Positions 1-5,153 of a stretch of 8,525 nucleotides of DNA are shown piece after piece; position 1 is the first letter of the stretch; every line of letters starts with the position of its first letter. The stretch covers positions 1 to 8,525 of the forward strand of contig QNUZ01000100.1 in NCBI GenBank assembly GCA_004347865.1, written 5' to 3'. The notes beneath the pieces are model-generated. The model saw only the letters and a list, made by a program, of their open reading frames with translations. It was not told the DNA's origin and made no database searches. The position numbers were made by a program, and so were the translations under genes. The stretch comes from Archaeoglobi archaeon. GTDB lineage: Archaea; Halobacteriota; Archaeoglobi; Archaeoglobales; Archaeoglobaceae.

Positions 1-405
1 GATGAAGCAATAATAGAGTCTGCAATCGCCGCTGCGGTTGACGATCCACGATTTGAGCCCGTAAGGCTGAGCGAGATGGACGAGATTACCGTCGAGGTTA
101 CGATTCTGACAGAACCAGAAAAGATAAACGCAAAACCGTACGAGCTTCCGAAGTTTGTGGAGATCGGAAGACACGGTTTGATGGTGAGAAAAGGATTAAT
201 TTCTGGACTATTGCTTCCGCAAGTTGCGGTTGAGTTTGGATTTGATGCCGAGGAGTTTTTAAGCCAGACATGCATGAAGGCCGGACTGCCACCAGACTGC
301 TGGCTTGCCGGGGCCGAGGTGTACAGATTTGAGGGGCAGATCTTCAAGGAGGTCAGACCCAGAGGGGAGGTAGTGGAAGTGGACATGAGAAGCTGCAAGC
401 CTTAA
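1..405 (+). CDS. AMMECR1-family protein, 5'-truncated by the window edge
   Basis: The reading frame is open from the first base, so the start lies outside the window; 134 C-terminal residues are visible of a family usually near 190-200. Recognition rests on the family's conserved segments: an early DDPRFEP stretch, the strand DEITVEVTILTEP, the core IGRHGLMVRKGLISGLLLPQ and the tail motif EEFLSQTCMKAGLPPDCW. AMMECR1 proteins occur in archaea, bacteria and eukaryotes; their biochemical role is not established, though the cysteine and arginine/histidine-rich core suggests a binding or catalytic site. The family's LRGCIG-type motif would lie upstream and cannot be checked. Its TAA interlocks with the TAA of the convergent radical SAM gene (shared TTAA). 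Family assignment is confident; function is not known. Confidence 0.88.
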   Translation, partial: DEAIIESAIAAAVDDPRFEPVRLSEMDEITVEVTILTEPEKINAKPYELPKFVEIGRHGLMVRKGLISGLLLPQVAVEFGFDAEEFLSQTCMKAGLPPDCWLAGAEVYRFEGQIFKEVRPRGEVVEVDMRSCKP

Positions 406-1301
406 AGGGTTATTAAACCGAGCCTGAACATGTCGTTGCTCGTTAAAACTTCTACTCCTGATTTTTTTAGTGCTCTTACAGTTTCGAGGGTGTCCTCTAT
501 GATTCTGAGCATTTCATCTTTTTCCTCAGGAATTCTGCCATGAACTCCTGTAAAAAACGCTCCCCTTTTTGTGAAAAGATAATTCGAAACGTGGTCTGTG
601 GTAAAATACGTCTCAACTTTTATACCCTCAATCAGTTTTCTGAGCTCCTCAAGCTGTTCCTCGGCGCTAAGAAGTTTCACCACGCCTTCCATTTCCGGAT
701 TCGTGATGGTTAGATTTCTAACCCTAACAAAAGTTGGCTTCACCTCGTTTATCACCCTAGCGGTATTTATTGCATGCCTTTCGCTTCTTTCTACCCCTCC
801 CAGACCTGTGATCACGTAATAAGTCATCTCAAAGTATTTTCCGGCTCTCTTGCCGGCCTTAATAGCGTCCTCTGAAGTTATTCCCTTCTGAACGATCTTT
901 AGAACTTCATCGTCTCCGCTTTCAAGACCCATGTGCAATCTGGTGAGCCCAGCAGACTTAAGAGACTCCAGTTTCTCTTCAGGTATGTTTGCGATCGTCT
1001 TAATCCTCGCATAAGCTGTGATTCTCTCAACTTCAGGTCTCTTAGCTTTCAAATAGCGGACGATCTCAACTATGTCTTTGTGTATCAACGGATTCGAGTC
1101 GCCGAGAAATGCACTCTTGGATCTCGGAAAATACTTTGGAATGTCATCTATGTCCTTCAAAATTTCCTCCTTCGATCTTTGTTCAAATCTTATGGACTTG
1201 TACATCGAACAGAACAAGCATTTGTTCCAGTTACAACCCCTGACTACACGAATCAGATAGCTATAAGCCTCACTCGGCGGTCGAAACGGCGGGAAGTCCA
1301 T
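402..1301 (-). CDS. radical SAM protein (COG1032-like), function unknown
   Basis: A 299-residue radical SAM protein. The [4Fe-4S] cluster motif is near the N-terminus, GCNWNKCLFC, with Cys23, Cys28 and Cys31; the spacing is CX4CX2C rather than the common CX3CX2C, a variant found in part of the COG1032 group. Further barrel motifs follow: AFLGDSNPLI near residues 63-72 (the GGEP-equivalent strand end), GLTRLHMGLESGDDEVL near 118-134 (typical of Elp3/HemN-like radical SAM proteins) and YVITGLGG near 160. There is no B12-binding domain and no C-terminal cluster domain that I can see. Translation probably starts at the ATG at 1301, preceded by GAGGCGAT at good spacing (GAGG at 1312-1309). It lies one base after the 89-residue orphan gene and is presumably co-transcribed. 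The substrate cannot be predicted. It is not the AmmeMemoRadiSam radical SAM partner, in spite of sitting beside AMMECR1. Confidence 0.85.
   Translation of the reverse strand: MDFPPFRPPSEAYSYLIRVVRGCNWNKCLFCSMYKSIRFEQRSKEEILKDIDDIPKYFPRSKSAFLGDSNPLIHKDIVEIVRYLKAKRPEVERITAYARIKTIANIPEEKLESLKSAGLTRLHMGLESGDDEVLKIVQKGITSEDAIKAGKRAGKYFEMTYYVITGLGGVERSERHAINTARVINEVKPTFVRVRNLTITNPEMEGVVKLLSAEEQLEELRKLIEGIKVETYFTTDHVSNYLFTKRGAFFTGVHGRIPEEKDEMLRIIEDTLETVRALKKSGVEVLTSNDMFRLGLITL
462..468 (+). terminator. candidate oligo-T terminator for the AMMECR1 gene
   Basis: A run of seven T on the plus strand lies about 57 bases past the AMMECR1 stop. Archaeal RNA polymerase can stop at T-tracts without a hairpin. 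The site lies inside the convergent radical SAM gene because the two genes overlap at their stops, leaving no intergenic space. This is inferred from base composition alone. Confidence 0.3.
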
Positions 1302-1302
1302 A

Positions 1303-1572
1303 CTATCGCCTCAAACTAAACCTCTTAAAGTGCAGATTCGCCAATGCCTGAAGCCAGAGCTTTGCTTCCTCACTAACGAGTTCACTTAACTGCTCCTCGC
1401 TTTCGCTAACGAATCCGTGGAATTCCCCCGAAACGTAGAATTCAATTCTATCTCTCTTTATCACAACCCTTAGGGGGTCATCCTCAACTACGAGATTATC
1501 TCCTTCCTTCTTAAGGATCTCGCTCAGCTCATCAAATGATGCAAAGATCTTGGATGCGTAGTCCGTAAGCAT
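1303..1572 (-). CDS. small hypothetical protein, 89 residues
   Basis: I do not recognise this family. The protein is charged and soluble-looking, with no signal peptide, membrane segment or metal motif. The predicted order is helix (residues 3-22), two or three short strands (about 26-56, VVIKRDRIEFYVSG then GFV), then a long helix (about 58-82) with a basic end (KRFSLRR). It starts with ATG at 1572 and stops at TAG (1305-1303), one base before the radical SAM start, which argues for one operon and for the reality of the gene. The only visible promoter is the AT-rich TATA block at 1613-1627, shared back to back with the opposite gene. It may be a small partner of the radical SAM enzyme, but that is based on position only. 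Confidence 0.7.
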   Translation of the reverse strand: MLTDYASKIFASFDELSEILKKEGDNLVVEDDPLRVVIKRDRIEFYVSGEFHGFVSESEEQLSELVSEEAKLWLQALANLHFKRFSLRR

Positions 1573-1612
1573 GAATCGAGTACTCTACAACTCAAAAATA
1601 CTTTTTGCTTCA

Positions 1613-1627
1613 GAAAATTTTTATATA
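1613..1627. promoter_or_regulatory. shared TATA block between divergent genes
   Basis: The segment GAAAATTTTTATATA is close to self-complementary, so it offers a TATA box on both strands. On the plus strand TTTTTATATA (1618-1627) sits 35 bases ahead of the ATG at 1653, placing transcription start within a few bases of that ATG. On the minus strand TATATAAAAA would start transcription near 1595, giving a leader of about 22 bases before the ATG at 1572. The plus-strand use is better supported than the minus-strand use. Confidence 0.55.
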
Positions 1628-1652
1628 CTACCTTGCACAACATTATTTCAAA

Positions 1653-2576
1653 ATGCAGTCCCTGCTAATGAAAAACGTTGTTAGGCTTCTTAGAAGAGAG
1701 GGTTATTCTCTGCTTGAGTTAGTTGATACTAAGCCCAGATGCTTTGACATCATAGCCAAAAAGGGGGATCATATTTTACTCATAAAGATCCTTTACAATG
1801 TCGACTCGCTGAAAATTGAGATTGCAGAAGAGATGAGAAAAATTGCTAGACTTTTGAACGCTACCGCACTCGTGATCGGTGAAAGATTCAAATTCGACTT
1901 CCTAGAGAGGGGGGTGGTTTACACTAGATACAACCTGCCAGTAATAAACCTTGCAACCTTTTACGATTATCTCCGAGGAGAATTTCCTTACGTCTACTCC
2001 GCTCCCGGTGGTTACTACGTAAAGCTGGATGCCGAAAAACTCAAGAAAATCAGAGAGTCGATGGGAATAACCATTGGTGATGCTGCAAGAAGACTTGGTG
2101 TTTCCAAGAGAACTATAAAGAACTATGAGGAGGGGGCAGATGCAAGTGTTGATGTTGCTGTGAAGATTGAAGAGATCTTCGGGGATGTTATTAAAAAAAT
2201 AGATTTCTCAGAATTCTTAACCGAGGAAGATGAAGGGATAAAAAGCGGAGAAAATGAGGATGAGATCATTGGAAAGCTTAGGGAGATAGGAGTTGCGATT
2301 TACACGGTGAAACACACTCCGTTCGATGCCATCTCAAAGTTTGAAGAGAATGAGATCTTAATGGGTTTGAAGCAGGTTAGAGAGATAGAGAAGAGGGCCC
2401 AGCTGATAGGAAAGGTCTCAGAAATCGTGAATGCAAATGCTGCCTATATCACCAAAAAAGAGATGAAAAAGAGGATTAGTTCAGTTGTCTTTGTATTAAA
2501 AGAGGAACTGGAGTCTTTGGATTCTCCAGAAGACTTCATATCGCTGATAAACGAAAAGAGGGAAAAATATGCTTGA
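1653..2576 (+). CDS. COG1395 archaeal HTH-type transcriptional regulator
   Basis: An archaeal-only predicted regulator of about 307 residues. The N-terminal domain (about 1-120) carries KPRCFDIIAKKGDHILLIKIL, which resembles the core of the restriction-endonuclease-like fold, though I see no clear complete catalytic set. A central Cro/CI-type helix-turn-helix follows (about 129-177: LKKIRESMGITIGDAARRLG, then VSKRTIKNYEEG). The C-terminal domain (about 210-307) is alpha/beta and ends in a charged helix. The frame extends back to a TTG at 1605, but the TATA box lies inside that extension, so the ATG at 1653 is the likely start on a leaderless or nearly leaderless mRNA; the ATG at 1668 is less likely. 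It overlaps the next gene by 8 bases. DNA targets are unknown; regulation of its own operon is plausible but not shown. Confidence 0.85.
   Translation: MQSLLMKNVVRLLRREGYSLLELVDTKPRCFDIIAKKGDHILLIKILYNVDSLKIEIAEEMRKIARLLNATALVIGERFKFDFLERGVVYTRYNLPVINLATFYDYLRGEFPYVYSAPGGYYVKLDAEKLKKIRESMGITIGDAARRLGVSKRTIKNYEEGADASVDVAVKIEEIFGDVIKKIDFSEFLTEEDEGIKSGENEDEIIGKLREIGVAIYTVKHTPFDAISKFEENEILMGLKQVREIEKRAQLIGKVSEIVNANAAYITKKEMKKRISSVVFVLKEELESLDSPEDFISLINEKREKYA
2558..2562 (+). promoter_or_regulatory. Shine-Dalgarno site for the flavin reductase-like gene
   Basis: GAGGG lies six bases ahead of the ATG at 2569, inside the end of the regulator gene. It supports this start and translation as an internal cistron of a two-gene mRNA. 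Confidence 0.6.
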
Positions 2577-3081
2577 ACTTCTATACCCTCTCAGGACCTA
2601 TTTTATAGTCTCAGGGGTCGAAAAGCCGAATGTAATGACCGCAGACTGGGTTGTGCCCCTTTCCTTCGAACCCAAACTGTTAGGAGTTTCTGTTGGGCAT
2701 AGAAGATATACAAATAAGCTAATAAAAGATTTCAAGGAGTTCGTTGTTGCTGTTCCCACAATAGAGCTCCTGAAGGAGGTCTGGCTTGCGGGAACTATTA
2801 GTGGCGCCAGTGAAGATAAGATCTCCAAACTTAAACTTACGCTAGTAAAGTCAAAGAGGGTGAGGGTGCCCTCAATAAAGGAGTGTCAGGCGAATATTGA
2901 GTGCAAAGTTGTTAAAGAAGTCGAAGTCGGAGATCATACTTTTTTTGTTGGAGAGATCCTTGATGCTAGCTACGGAGACGCATTCAAGAGCGGCAAAGCT
3001 GACTTAAATTACCGTTTCATCTTGCACACAAGTTTTGGAAAAAATTTTACAACAAATTCAGAAGAAATATTCTCTCCCTAG
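2569..3081 (+). CDS. flavin reductase-like FMN-binding protein (flavoredoxin/ferric reductase type)
   Basis: A 170-residue single-domain protein of the flavin reductase-like split-barrel family. Recognition rests on the N-terminal signature: NVMTADWVVPLSFEPKLLGV (about residues 21-40), then GHRRYTNKLIKDFKEFVVAVP (two segments, about 43-63), where members bind FMN, and LAGTISG (about 73-79). The C-terminal half has the usual strand ending in FFVGEILDA. Family members act as cytoplasmic NAD(P)H:flavin reductases, flavoredoxins or, in Archaeoglobus, a ferric reductase of similar size. The exact activity here cannot be told from sequence. It shares 8 bases with the preceding regulator gene, so the two are translationally coupled; a redox-linked function for the regulator is a possibility only. 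Its TAG interlocks with the TAG of the convergent operon (shared CTAG at 3078-3081). Confidence 0.85.
   Translation: MLELLYPLRTYFIVSGVEKPNVMTADWVVPLSFEPKLLGVSVGHRRYTNKLIKDFKEFVVAVPTIELLKEVWLAGTISGASEDKISKLKLTLVKSKRVRVPSIKECQANIECKVVKEVEVGDHTFFVGEILDASYGDAFKSGKADLNYRFILHTSFGKNFTTNSEEIFSP
3039..3044 (-). terminator. candidate oligo-T terminator for the minus-strand roadblock-like operon
   Basis: A T6 tract on the minus strand lies about 34 bases beyond the last stop of the operon (3078), within the C-terminal coding part of the convergent flavin reductase-like gene. It is the first T-tract of that length after the stop. No hairpin is needed for archaeal termination; the call rests on sequence composition only. 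Confidence 0.3.
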
Positions 3082-3716
3082 GTTTTGCGACTCATTAAAA
3101 CCATTGCTGCGAAAGACCCCACGAACACGGACAGCAAAAAGAATGTTGCCACTCTGTAATTCGTGCTTTGTTCAGACAAGCTCTTAATTTCGCTTTCCAT
3201 TTCTGCTATTTTTCCGGTCTTATTCTCAAGTTCTTGGCTTAATAGATTGTACCTAATAACCAAAGAACTGTAATTCAGCCTTAGACCGGACAATTCAAGT
3301 TCGAGCAATCTCTTATCATTTTCAATTCTCTCCTTCTCTGAAATGGTCTCATTAAGCTTTTGCGTTAAGTTTTCGACTTCACCCTTTAAGCTTGAAAGCT
3401 CTTTATGAGTTTTCATCAGTTCCTCCTCAATCCATGCTGCGTATTCCAATAATTTCTCCGGTTTTACTTCCGAGAGAACCGTTATTTCGGCTATTCTCGA
3501 ACCATTTGCTTCAACAAACTTGACACCGGGTGAACAGGCTGCCCCAACTTTGATCGTATGCGACCCTTCGGGCAGATATGCAGAACTGTTCATAGTCTCT
3601 AGGAAAAACATGCATGGGTCGCTTGTTTCAAGAAGTGATGGCTCAGATATCATAACTGTCACATTGTCTCCAGGAACTGCAAATACTGTTAATACTGCCA
3701 TAAGCATCCACATCAT
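3078..3716 (-). CDS. exported coiled-coil protein with C-terminal membrane anchor, rich in N-glycosylation sequons
   Basis: Not a family I recognise. The 212 residues read as: a short hydrophobic export signal (about 2-15, without a basic N-terminal region), a small globular ectodomain (about 18-82) with two cysteines, Cys35 and Cys61, that could form a disulfide, a long coiled coil (about 87-183, leucine/isoleucine heptads among Glu and Lys), one transmembrane helix (about 188-208) and a tiny basic tail, RKT. This predicts the bulk of the protein outside the cell, held by its C-terminus. Seven N-X-S/T sequons are present, at Asn18, 43, 71, 116, 122, 148 and 165. The ATG overlaps the previous stop as ATGA, and GGAGGGG (3728-3722) precedes it at five bases; a second ATG at 3713 is equally placed. 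It is the last gene of a four-gene operon whose other products look cytoplasmic or membrane-tethered. Confidence 0.75.
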   Translation of the reverse strand: MMWMLMAVLTVFAVPGDNVTVMISEPSLLETSDPCMFFLETMNSSAYLPEGSHTIKVGAACSPGVKFVEANGSRIAEITVLSEVKPEKLLEYAAWIEEELMKTHKELSSLKGEVENLTQKLNETISEKERIENDKRLLELELSGLRLNYSSLVIRYNLLSQELENKTGKIAEMESEIKSLSEQSTNYRVATFFLLSVFVGSFAAMVLMSRKT

Positions 3717-4222
3717 ACTAACCCCTCCAGAATGCTGCCCACTTCAGCCTTTATTCTCTCCATCTCGGGTCTAGAAACATCTCTATTAACTTTCGCATAA
3801 ATTAAAACTTCCGGAGTTATCTCTATCACCATTATACGATATTCTCCGCCCACTAAAACGACCCTATCCGAATTTAGCAAGCGTTTTGCAAACCTCATTA
3901 TTTCAGGACCTTCCGCAGTATCCTCATCTCTCGTAGAACTGTTGGAAGTGATCAACAACCCGTCTGGAGTCAGCAGGGTAACCTCAGACAGCATATACTT
4001 GCGGGAGATGTACTCCGGAACTTCTTCTATATTTTTGGGCCGCTCTTTAATGGTGGCTTCACCTTCAGGTTTTTGGATGGGTTGAACAACTTCCCTCAAC
4101 TTCTCTCTAGTAAAACTTTCAGCTATCTTTTCCTCCTTTTTAACCCCGCTTTCTAATAGCTTCCAAGTTATCCCAAAACCCACACCCAAACCTAAAACCA
4201 CGCTCAAAATATCGTAAAGCAT
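3713..4222 (-). CDS. membrane-anchored roadblock/LC7-like protein
   Basis: The protein has one N-terminal transmembrane helix (about residues 2-20 from the chosen start), a basic and acidic linker (about 21-65) and a C-terminal alpha/beta domain (about 66-168). Hydrophobic segments in that domain read VTLLTPDGLLITS, a helix EIMRFAKRLLN, then VVLVGGEYRIMVIEI, VLIYAKV and a final helix; that order matches the roadblock/LC7 (MglB-like) fold. Lysines directly after the helix suggest the domain faces the cytoplasm. The longest frame starts with TTG at 4228, but AAGGTGA (4235-4229) stands six bases before the ATG at 4222 and touches the TTG, so the ATG start (169 residues) is preferred. The fold call comes from residue pattern only; no GTPase partner gene is adjacent. 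It overlaps the next gene by the ATGA tetranucleotide. Confidence 0.65.
   Translation of the reverse strand: MLYDILSVVLGLGVGFGITWKLLESGVKKEEKIAESFTREKLREVVQPIQKPEGEATIKERPKNIEEVPEYISRKYMLSEVTLLTPDGLLITSNSSTRDEDTAEGPEIMRFAKRLLNSDRVVLVGGEYRIMVIEITPEVLIYAKVNRDVSRPEMERIKAEVGSILEGLV
3722..3728 (-). promoter_or_regulatory. strong Shine-Dalgarno site for the coiled-coil gene
   Basis: GGAGGGG on the minus strand ends five bases before the ATG at 3716. It lies within the last codons of the upstream gene, so the final cistron of the operon has efficient re-initiation. Confidence 0.65.
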
Positions 4223-4228
4223 GCCCAA

Positions 4229-4235
4229 TCACCTT
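4229..4235 (-). promoter_or_regulatory. Shine-Dalgarno site deciding the start of the membrane-anchored gene
   Basis: AAGGTGA, complementary to the extended archaeal 16S 3' end, covers the TGA stop of the upstream gene. It leaves six bases to the ATG at 4222 but none to the TTG at 4228, so it selects the ATG. Confidence 0.6.
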
Positions 4236-4558
4236 AATTTTGCAAGCTCATCCAAACTTGCATTTTCGACTTTCTTAGCAAACTCAAAAGCTTCCTCTAT
4301 CGACCTAAGATCGATTTTCTTCTTATCCTCGCCCAAAATCCTCTTTGCATAAATCTTTGCAAAACCTGCAGAACTCCTTTCGACACCTACCATAATATAT
4401 TTCCCCCCTAAAGCCTCAAAGTAAATCGCTGTATCTTTTCCGAGAAGAACCGCTTTTCTTATACCCGATTCTTTAAGTTTGGTAAAAAGTTCCCTTTCTT
4501 CTGTCCCCTCTGCAATTATTTTGCCCTCCTTTTCCATTATATAAAACTTAGGTGGCAT
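4229..4558 (-). CDS. small roadblock-like protein, 109 residues
   Basis: An unrecognised small cytoplasmic protein. The visible pattern is a strand pair FYIMEKEGKIIAEG (about residues 5-18), a helix (about 20-32), two strands, KAVLLGKDTAIYFEA and GKYIMVGVER (about 35-60), a helix SAGFAKIYAKRIL (about 63-75) and an extra helical tail (about 83-109). Strand-strand-helix-strands-helix resembles a short roadblock/LC7 unit lacking the first helix, like the flanking gene products; this is a pattern judgement, not a sequence match. The ATG at 4558 follows a strong GGGAGGT (4570-4564) at five bases and overlaps the upstream gene by 11 bases. Its TGA directly abuts the longest frame of the next gene. 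There are no cysteines, membrane segments or nucleotide-binding motifs. Confidence 0.65.
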   Translation of the reverse strand: MPPKFYIMEKEGKIIAEGTEERELFTKLKESGIRKAVLLGKDTAIYFEALGGKYIMVGVERSSAGFAKIYAKRILGEDKKKIDLRSIEEAFEFAKKVENASLDELAKLR

Positions 4559-4838
4559 CTATAACCTCCCTCTTCCGGACTATTTCCGCTATGTTGTCTG
4601 TTCTCACCGGAAAGACTAAGAAGGTTTCACCTACTCGAAAAACCCCAAATCTGATGTTTTCACCAAAGTCAATTACTCCAGTGTCAAAATCCTTCGGAAA
4701 AGTAGTAATCACAGACGAAATTTTTTCGATTTTCTGGATTTCGTCCTCCCCCAACAGATAAGTCTCTAGAATTTTGCCATCTCTAATCACACAAACTCCC
4801 ACGCCAAATTTTGAGTAGAACTCCCTTGCATTCACCAT
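4548..4838 (-). CDS. small roadblock-like protein, first gene of the operon
   Basis: An unrecognised protein of 96 residues. After a short N-terminal helix comes a strand pair FGVGVCVIRDGKILETYLLG (about 11-30), a helix DEIQKIEKISSVITTFP (about 31-47), strands TGVIDFG, IRFGVFRVG and TFLVFPVR (about 53-79) and a short last helix. This order again fits a roadblock/LC7-like fold, but sequence similarity to the two following proteins is not obvious by eye. An ATG at 4850 would add four residues; I prefer 4838 because the TATA box at 4870-4861 is 32 bases from it, the same distance as for cooC, implying a leaderless mRNA. The end overlaps the next gene by 11 bases. Function is unknown; as the first gene it probably sets expression of all four. 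Confidence 0.65.
   Translation of the reverse strand: MVNAREFYSKFGVGVCVIRDGKILETYLLGEDEIQKIEKISSVITTFPKDFDTGVIDFGENIRFGVFRVGETFLVFPVRTDNIAEIVRKREVIDAT
4564..4570 (-). promoter_or_regulatory. strong Shine-Dalgarno site for the 109-residue gene
   Basis: GGGAGGT on the minus strand sits five bases ahead of the ATG at 4558, inside the end of the upstream cistron. It supports both the start and the operon. Confidence 0.6.
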
Positions 4839-4860
4839 TTGATATTCCATTATCGATCAA

Positions 4861-4870
4861 ATATTTAAAA
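4861..4870 (-). promoter_or_regulatory. TATA box of the roadblock-like operon
   Basis: TTTTAAATAT on the minus strand is 32 bases ahead of the ATG at 4838 and only about 11 bases ahead of the ATG at 4850. That geometry favours a leaderless transcript beginning at or near 4838. The tnpB remnant ends about 35 bases upstream. Confidence 0.5.
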
Positions 4871-4871
4871 T

Positions 4872-5083
4872 TTACCTTAAACTAAAAAATAGCCCCAAAA
4901 TCCTAGAGCGAGCTGCTCCACGACTGAAGTCGGGAGCTTCCGGCGTTAAGGGATGCTTCACGCCGCCAACCTCATCTGCCGGTTCAAAAGCCAAGCTCCT
5001 CCATCCCATGCCTCTCGTTAAGGCATGGCTATATTCATAGACTTCCTTCTGCAAGGGAACGTCCCCAAGGCCTTCAACACAGA
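4872..5083 (-). pseudogene. 3' remnant of an IS200/IS605-type tnpB (OrfB)
   Basis: An open minus-strand frame of about 70 codons, with no credible start, reads like the variable tail of archaeal TnpB/OrfB proteins: segments GGVKHPLTPEAPDFSRG and before it GLGDVPLQKEV. The EAPDFSRG stretch is encoded by the terminal hairpin (4937-4915), the characteristic arrangement in which the tnpB 3' end overlaps the right-end/omega-RNA hairpin. The upstream frame is stopped by TAG near 5086, and the RuvC core and zinc ribbon of a roughly 400-residue TnpB are absent, so more than four fifths of the gene is missing. No tnpA is present. The assignment is from remembered features of the family, not a database match. 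Confidence 0.5.
4915..4937 (-). repeat. right-end hairpin of the IS200/IS605 remnant
   Basis: The minus strand reads GCTCC-CGACT-TC-AGTCG-T-GGAGC: ten base pairs around a two-base loop with one bulged T. Such a hairpin close to the right end, coding for the last TnpB residues, is typical of IS200/IS605 elements. A shorter alternative stem, GAGC with GCTC (4918-4906), overlaps it. Confidence 0.6.
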
Positions 5084-5096
5084 TCTACCTAAGCTT

Positions 5097-5138
5097 TGCC
5101 CATTCATCCCAGAGCTAAAGCTCCGGGTTTTCTGGGCA
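5097..5138. repeat. nested palindrome resembling an IS200/IS605 subterminal structure
   Basis: An inner stem (5108-5115 with 5120-5127, four-base loop) lies within outer arms TGCCCA (5097-5102) and TGGGCA (5133-5138), which are perfectly complementary. The phrase GGGATGAATGGGC on the minus strand is of a kind I associate with archaeal IS200/IS605 ends. It could be the left-end structure of a shrunken element, making 4906-5138 a MITE-like derivative, or an internal part of a larger decayed copy. Confidence 0.45.
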
Positions 5139-5142
5139 TTCA

Positions 5143-5153
5143 TTTTTATAAAA
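5143..5153. promoter_or_regulatory. TATA-like element usable on both strands
   Basis: TTTTTATAAAA is nearly symmetric. On the minus strand it could drive the structured remnant RNA, with a start near 5121; on the plus strand a start near 5175 would lead toward cooC, but no gene begins there. It is the best TATA-like match between 4871 and 5402. Confidence 0.35.

Larger units (their letters stand above)
4884..5153 (-). ncRNA. candidate structured omega-RNA-like transcript from a tnpB remnant
   Basis: On the minus strand a TATA-like TTTTATAAAAA (5153-5143) is followed by serial stem-loops and closed by a T6 tract (4889-4884). The stems are: 5127-5120 with 5115-5108 (eight pairs including one G-U that pairs only in minus-strand RNA), 5028-5022 with 5012-5006 (seven perfect pairs), 4965-4960 with 4946-4941 (six perfect pairs), and 4937-4928 with 4925-4915 (ten pairs with one bulged base). 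The last is the typical IS605 right-end hairpin. Promoter, structure and terminator together suggest an RNA of roughly 230 bases may still be made. Whether it is transcribed or bound by a TnpB elsewhere is not known. Confidence 0.35.

Noticed and set aside
1..1301. AMMECR1 beside a radical SAM gene, suggesting an AmmeMemoRadiSam system
   Set aside because: The genes are convergent, no MEMO gene is seen, and the radical SAM protein has the CX4CX2C COG1032-type motif rather than the pyruvate-formate-lyase-activase type expected for that system.
3520..3774. 84-codon plus-strand open frame inside the coiled-coil gene
   Set aside because: It is a shadow of the minus-strand operon; the minus frame has strong ribosome sites, operon overlaps and a sensible topology.
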